64,000 nt of DNA from PHAA01 sp963665865 (GTDB lineage Bacteria; Bacillota; Syntrophomonadia; Syntrophomonadales; Syntrophomonadaceae), in assembly GCA_963665865.2 (NCBI GenBank), contig CAXXWF010000001.1:1426001-1490000 (forward strand), written 5' to 3'. Numbering within the stretch: the first letter of the stretch is position 1; the number at the start of each line of letters is the position of its first letter. Shown here in pieces: positions 61,640 through 64,000 of this stretch. The notes under the pieces are model-generated. The model had not been told where the DNA came from and ran no database searches. It saw only the letters and a list, made by a program, of their open reading frames with translations. Made by a program: the position numbers and the translations under genes.

Positions 61640-61680
61640 AATAACCCGGGGTCAGTGAACTGAACCCGGGTTATTTGGTT
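61640..61680 (+). terminator. Terminator of the molybdopterin oxidoreductase gene
   Basis: AATAACCCGGG (61640-61650) pairs with CCCGGGTTATT (61665-61675), followed by TGGTTT. Confidence 0.7.
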
Positions 61681-61752
61681 TGATATATGAGATAATATAA
61701 AAGCGAAAGTTATTTTGGGATGTTTCTACAAGGACGGAAAGGCGTTGACCTG

Positions 61753-62670
61753 ATGATTTTACATGAAAAGTTATTGGTTCTGGAGGAAATGGAAGGCGAG
61801 CGGCTGGATGTGTTCGTGACTGAGAATATTGCAGAGCTCTCTCGTGCGACCGTGCAGATACTTATCAAATCAGGGAAAATACTGGTGAATGGGCAGTCCC
61901 TGAAAGCCAGCTATCATCTCCGCACCGGCGAAGAGGTAGACGTTGAACTGCCGGAACCTCAGGCTGTGGCTATTGAACCACAAGATATTCCGTTGGATAT
62001 TATCTATCAGGATGAAGACTTGGTGGTAGTGGACAAACCCCAAGGGATGGTGGTGCACCCTGCCCATGGCAATTGGGATCATACCATGGTGAATGCGCTT
62101 TTGTATCATATTAAGGACTTATCAGGCATTAATGGCGAGCTAAGGCCTGGCATTGTCCATCGTCTGGACAAGGATACCTCCGGGGTGATGGTAGTAGCCA
62201 AGAATGACAGTGCTCATCGCAGCCTGGCTGAGCAAATTAGGGTGCATAGCATTAAACGGGAATATATCGCCCTGGTTCATGGAGTGATCAAGGAGAATTT
62301 GGGCACAATTGATGCTCCCATCGGCCGCAGCAAACTGGACCGGAAAAAGATGGCGGTGGTCAAGGATGGAAGGCCTGCCATCAGTAATTATGAGATAATG
62401 CAGCGATTTAAGAATTATACCTTGATTAAGGTTAGCTTGGAGACGGGGCGAACCCATCAGATCAGGGTCCATTTTTCCTATATTAAACATGCGGTGGTAG
62501 GGGATCCCCTCTATAGTTCTGCGAAGAAGCATTTCGATCTTGATGCGCAGGCTTTGCATGCTCACCGACTGGGATTTAACCACCCTCGCAGCGGAGAGTA
62601 TATGGAGTTTACCAGTCCATTGCCGCCCTATTTTCAGAATGTTCTGGCTGAGTTAGCCAAAATCGATTGA
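61753..62670 (+). CDS. rluD: 23S rRNA pseudouridine synthase, RluD family
   Basis: 305 residues from ATG 61753; an upstream in-frame start at 61720 overlaps the likely ribosome site GGAAAGG. N-terminal S4 RNA-binding domain (about 10-75: RLDVFVTENIAELSR, SGKILVNGQ), catalytic Asp in HRLDKDTSG, then GRTHQIRVH. It isomerises uridines in helix 69 of 23S rRNA. It marks the return to housekeeping genes and is followed by the pyr operon leader. Confidence 0.92.
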   Translation: MILHEKLLVLEEMEGERLDVFVTENIAELSRATVQILIKSGKILVNGQSLKASYHLRTGEEVDVELPEPQAVAIEPQDIPLDIIYQDEDLVVVDKPQGMVVHPAHGNWDHTMVNALLYHIKDLSGINGELRPGIVHRLDKDTSGVMVVAKNDSAHRSLAEQIRVHSIKREYIALVHGVIKENLGTIDAPIGRSKLDRKKMAVVKDGRPAISNYEIMQRFKNYTLIKVSLETGRTHQIRVHFSYIKHAVVGDPLYSSAKKHFDLDAQALHAHRLGFNHPRSGEYMEFTSPLPPYFQNVLAELAKID

Positions 62671-62712
62671 CATTGCGGCTCCGGTTTATTAAACTTTAAC
62701 AAGAACCTTTAA

Positions 62713-62735
62713 GTTGGCACCGTGAGGCTAGCAAG
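62713..62735 (+). promoter_or_regulatory. PyrR-binding RNA element in the pyrR leader
   Basis: GGCACCGTGAGGCTAGCAAG matches the PyrR anti-antiterminator loop pattern (CC-G-GAGGCU-GCAAGG). It is followed by the terminator at 62751-62786, so transcription of pyrR and downstream genes is probably attenuated by PyrR-UMP. Confidence 0.75.
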
Positions 62736-62750
62736 GATTTGTGGATAGGC

Positions 62751-62786
62751 ATGCCTACCTTCGGCTTTACGATGGTGGGTATTTTT
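62751..62786 (+). terminator. Attenuator terminator upstream of pyrR
   Basis: ATGCCTACC (62751-62759) pairs with GGTGGGTAT (62774-62782), including G-U pairs, followed by TTTTG. It lies directly after the PyrR element. Confidence 0.6.
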
Positions 62787-62787
62787 G

Positions 62788-62977
62788 TTTATTAAACGCC
62801 TTCTTAAGCCCCATGCTTCTAAAGGTGGAAGATAAACCGCTTTTTCCTCTGTGGCGGGTAGGGTCCCCGACTGAGGAGGCGTTTGATAAAACGCTCGCGG
62901 CGCGATGCACACAAAACGCGAAAGGAAGGCGCTATAGCACCCGCGTTTTGGCGCACAATTCGCAAATGCTCATTGAA
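62788..62977 (+). repeat. Intergenic structured repeat, copy 1
   Basis: The right half (62885-62977) matches 63709-63799 almost base for base (GCTCGCGGCGCGATGCAC, AAGGAAGGCGCTATAGC, GCACAATTCGC). It contains CAAAACGCG (62912-62920) paired with CGCGTTTTG (62942-62950). Outer arms TTTATTAAACGCC and GGCGTTTGATAAA enclose a 60-bp insert absent from copy 2. Confidence 0.7.
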
Positions 62978-63027
62978 TCTGAGTCCTGCTGCCGATGTTA
63001 ACCTTCCCAGTTTAGGAGGTCTACGTG

Positions 63028-63579
63028 ATGGAACTGCAAGAGAAGAAAATCCTAATGGATGAGATAGCCATTAAAAGGGCCATTACCCGCATTGCCCATG
63101 AGATTATTGAGAAGAACAAGGGCGTAGAGCATGTGGCTTTGATTGGTATCAGGCGTAGGGGAGGACCGCTGGCACACAGGCTGGCGGAACGCATTGAGGA
63201 GATTGAAGGGGTTAAGGTTCCGGTGGGAATTTTAGATATTACCCTTTACCGGGATGACCTAACCACCCTGGCCGCACAGCCCCAGGTTCACCGTACCGAA
63301 GTCTTTTTTAATATTAATGATATGAATATTATTTTAGTAGATGATGTTATGTATACGGGGAGGACCGTTCGAGCGGCAATGGATGCCTTAATCGACCTGG
63401 GACGTCCGCGGAGCATTCAATTAGCAGTACTGGTGGATAGAGGTCATCGTGAACTACCGGTGCGAGCTGATTTTATTGGCAAAAATGTACCAACTTCTCA
63501 TACCGAAGTCATTTCGGTCCTGGTCCAGGAAATCGATGACCGGGAAGAGGTAATAATACAGGAAATTGTAGATCAATGA
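63028..63579 (+). CDS. pyrR: Bifunctional pyr operon RNA-binding attenuator / uracil phosphoribosyltransferase
   Basis: 183 residues from ATG 63028, 8 bases after AGGAGG (a GTG directly before is in frame). PRPP-binding motif LVDDVMYTGRTVRAAMD, IGIRRRGGPLAHRL near the N-terminus, and DRGHRELPVRADFIGKNVPTS in the C-terminal half. PyrR binds the leader RNA with UMP to cause early termination of pyr transcription. Binding elements are seen before this gene and before pyrB. Confidence 0.95.
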   Translation: MELQEKKILMDEIAIKRAITRIAHEIIEKNKGVEHVALIGIRRRGGPLAHRLAERIEEIEGVKVPVGILDITLYRDDLTTLAAQPQVHRTEVFFNINDMNIILVDDVMYTGRTVRAAMDALIDLGRPRSIQLAVLVDRGHRELPVRADFIGKNVPTSHTEVISVLVQEIDDREEVIIQEIVDQ

Positions 63580-63594
63580 CATAAGACCCTTTAA

Positions 63595-63618
63595 ACTGGT
63601 CCCGAGAGGCTGGCAAGG
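63595..63618 (+). promoter_or_regulatory. PyrR-binding RNA element in the pyrB leader
   Basis: GGTCCCGAGAGGCTGGCAAG closely matches the PyrR loop consensus. It is paired with the strong terminator at 63638-63677. Confidence 0.82.
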
Positions 63619-63637
63619 GAAAGTCCTTTAAGAGGTT

Positions 63638-63677
63638 AACGCCTTTCTTGTCAGCTAGTACAAGAAAGGCGTTTTTT
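63638..63677 (+). terminator. Attenuator terminator upstream of pyrB
   Basis: AACGCCTTTCTTGT (63638-63651) is the exact reverse complement of 63660-63673, followed by TTTT; a textbook intrinsic terminator. Confidence 0.85.
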
Positions 63678-63799
63678 ATCAAACTCCTCTTAGGAGGAGT
63701 TTGATAAAAAAGCTCGCGGCGCGATGCACCCAAAACGCGCAAGGAAGGCGCTATAGCGCCCCGTGTTTTGACGCACAATTCGCGCAAGCACTCATTGAA
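63674..63799 (+). repeat. Intergenic structured repeat, copy 2
   Basis: Starts with a palindrome (TTTATCAAACTCCTC, TTAG loop, GAGGAGTTTGATAAA), then the shared core with perfect palindrome GGCGCTATAGCGCC (63747-63760) inside the arms CAAAACGCG (63731-63739) and CGTGTTTTG (63772-63780). It overlaps the T tract of the pyrB attenuator. Confidence 0.7.
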
Positions 63800-63824
63800 A
63801 TTTGCATATGAAGGAGGCATGGTG

Positions 63825-64000
63825 GTGAAGCTGGAGCATAAGGATTTACTAGGGATTAGAGATTTAAGCCGCGAGGAATTGGAACTGATTCTGGATACAG
63901 CCGTACCCATGAAAGACATAATAAGGAGAGATGTTAAAAAGGTGCCAGCCTTGCGCGGCAAAGCCATGGTCACCGTCTTTTATGAGAACAGTACCCGCAC
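63825..64000 (+). CDS. pyrB: Aspartate carbamoyltransferase (3' truncated by window edge)
   Basis: The start GTG 63825 is 7 bases after AGGAGG; ATG 63819 is in frame but too close to the site. About 58 residues are visible: KLEHKDLLGIRDLSREELEL and the carbamoyl-phosphate motif FYENSTRT at the window end, diagnostic for ATCase/OTCase; with the pyr leader and pyrR this is pyrB. It catalyses the first committed step of pyrimidine synthesis. Confidence 0.92.
   Translation, partial: MKLEHKDLLGIRDLSREELELILDTAVPMKDIIRRDVKKVPALRGKAMVTVFYENSTR

Noticed and set aside
62741..63001. 86-residue open frame before pyrR
   Set aside because: It runs through the PyrR attenuator and the intergenic repeat; the DNA is explained by RNA structure.

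Overview
The window reads as a chromosomal segment of a strictly anaerobic, low-to-mid GC Firmicute of the syntrophic/fermentative fatty-acid and dicarboxylic-acid degrading type (Syntrophomonadaceae-like). The reasons are dense clusters of CoA enzymes without oxygen-dependent steps, Na+-pump decarboxylase subunits, B12 mutase genes, many sigma-54 promoters, strong AGGAGG ribosome sites, and a Gram-positive type PyrR attenuation system at the right end. The gene content matches what is known of glutarate/methylsuccinate/succinate fermenters such as Pelospora glutarica; that species-level comparison is inference, not identification.

Layout. 1-6263: two biotin-enzyme carboxyltransferases, an enoyl-CoA hydratase, a 3-hydroxyacyl-CoA dehydrogenase and an FMN enoyl-reductase/nitronate monooxygenase-like protein. 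6965-10571: an MFS acid transporter, a 70-residue biotin carrier, a small Cys-rich protein, and a Na+-pump beta subunit with a tiny gamma-like subunit. 10850-15085 (minus): biotin carrier, a glutaryl-CoA dehydrogenase-like enzyme, glutaconyl-CoA decarboxylase alpha and biotin ligase. 16090-17385: a second, almost identical beta subunit with gamma. 17626-25231: corrinoid adenosyltransferase, MeaB, biotin carrier, a second glutaryl-CoA-dehydrogenase-like enzyme, two-subunit methylmalonyl-CoA mutase, epimerase and a methylmalonyl-CoA decarboxylase-type carboxyltransferase. 25392-35146: more acyl-CoA dehydrogenases, a glutaconate-CoA-transferase-like pair with a ferredoxin, an XRE regulator with operator-like palindromes, and accessory enzymes. 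35147-36396: a gene-free stretch with an IS110 remnant. 36397-49516: a complete crotonyl-CoA to acetyl-CoA set (CoA-transferase, crotonases, acyl-CoA dehydrogenase, 3-hydroxybutyryl-CoA dehydrogenase, three thiolase-family proteins) ending in a CBS-PAS-PAS sigma-54 activator. 49703-61631: a CaiB/racemase-like enzyme, another crotonase, a DASS carboxylate transporter flanked by its own broken paralogues, a 2,4-dienoyl-CoA-reductase-like flavoenzyme, an SSS symporter, a second Cys-rich protein and a molybdopterin oxidoreductase. 61753-64000: housekeeping rluD, pyrR and pyrB, with two PyrR attenuators and two copies of an intergenic repeat.

How it works together (inference). A dicarboxylate is imported (DASS or MFS), activated by CoA transfer and dehydrogenated without loss of CO2. 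The CO2 is then removed by a membrane biotin decarboxylase built from separate carboxyltransferase, biotin-carrier and beta/gamma subunits, which pumps Na+. Crotonyl-CoA is handled by the 36-46 kb set. The mutase operon would feed succinyl- or methylsuccinyl-type CoA esters into the same kind of decarboxylase. Eight sites matching the -24/-12 sigma-54 consensus sit in front of these modules, and a recurrent palindrome (CATACA-SS-TGTATG) lies upstream of several of them. Together with the local sigma-54 activator, this suggests one regulon covering the whole island.
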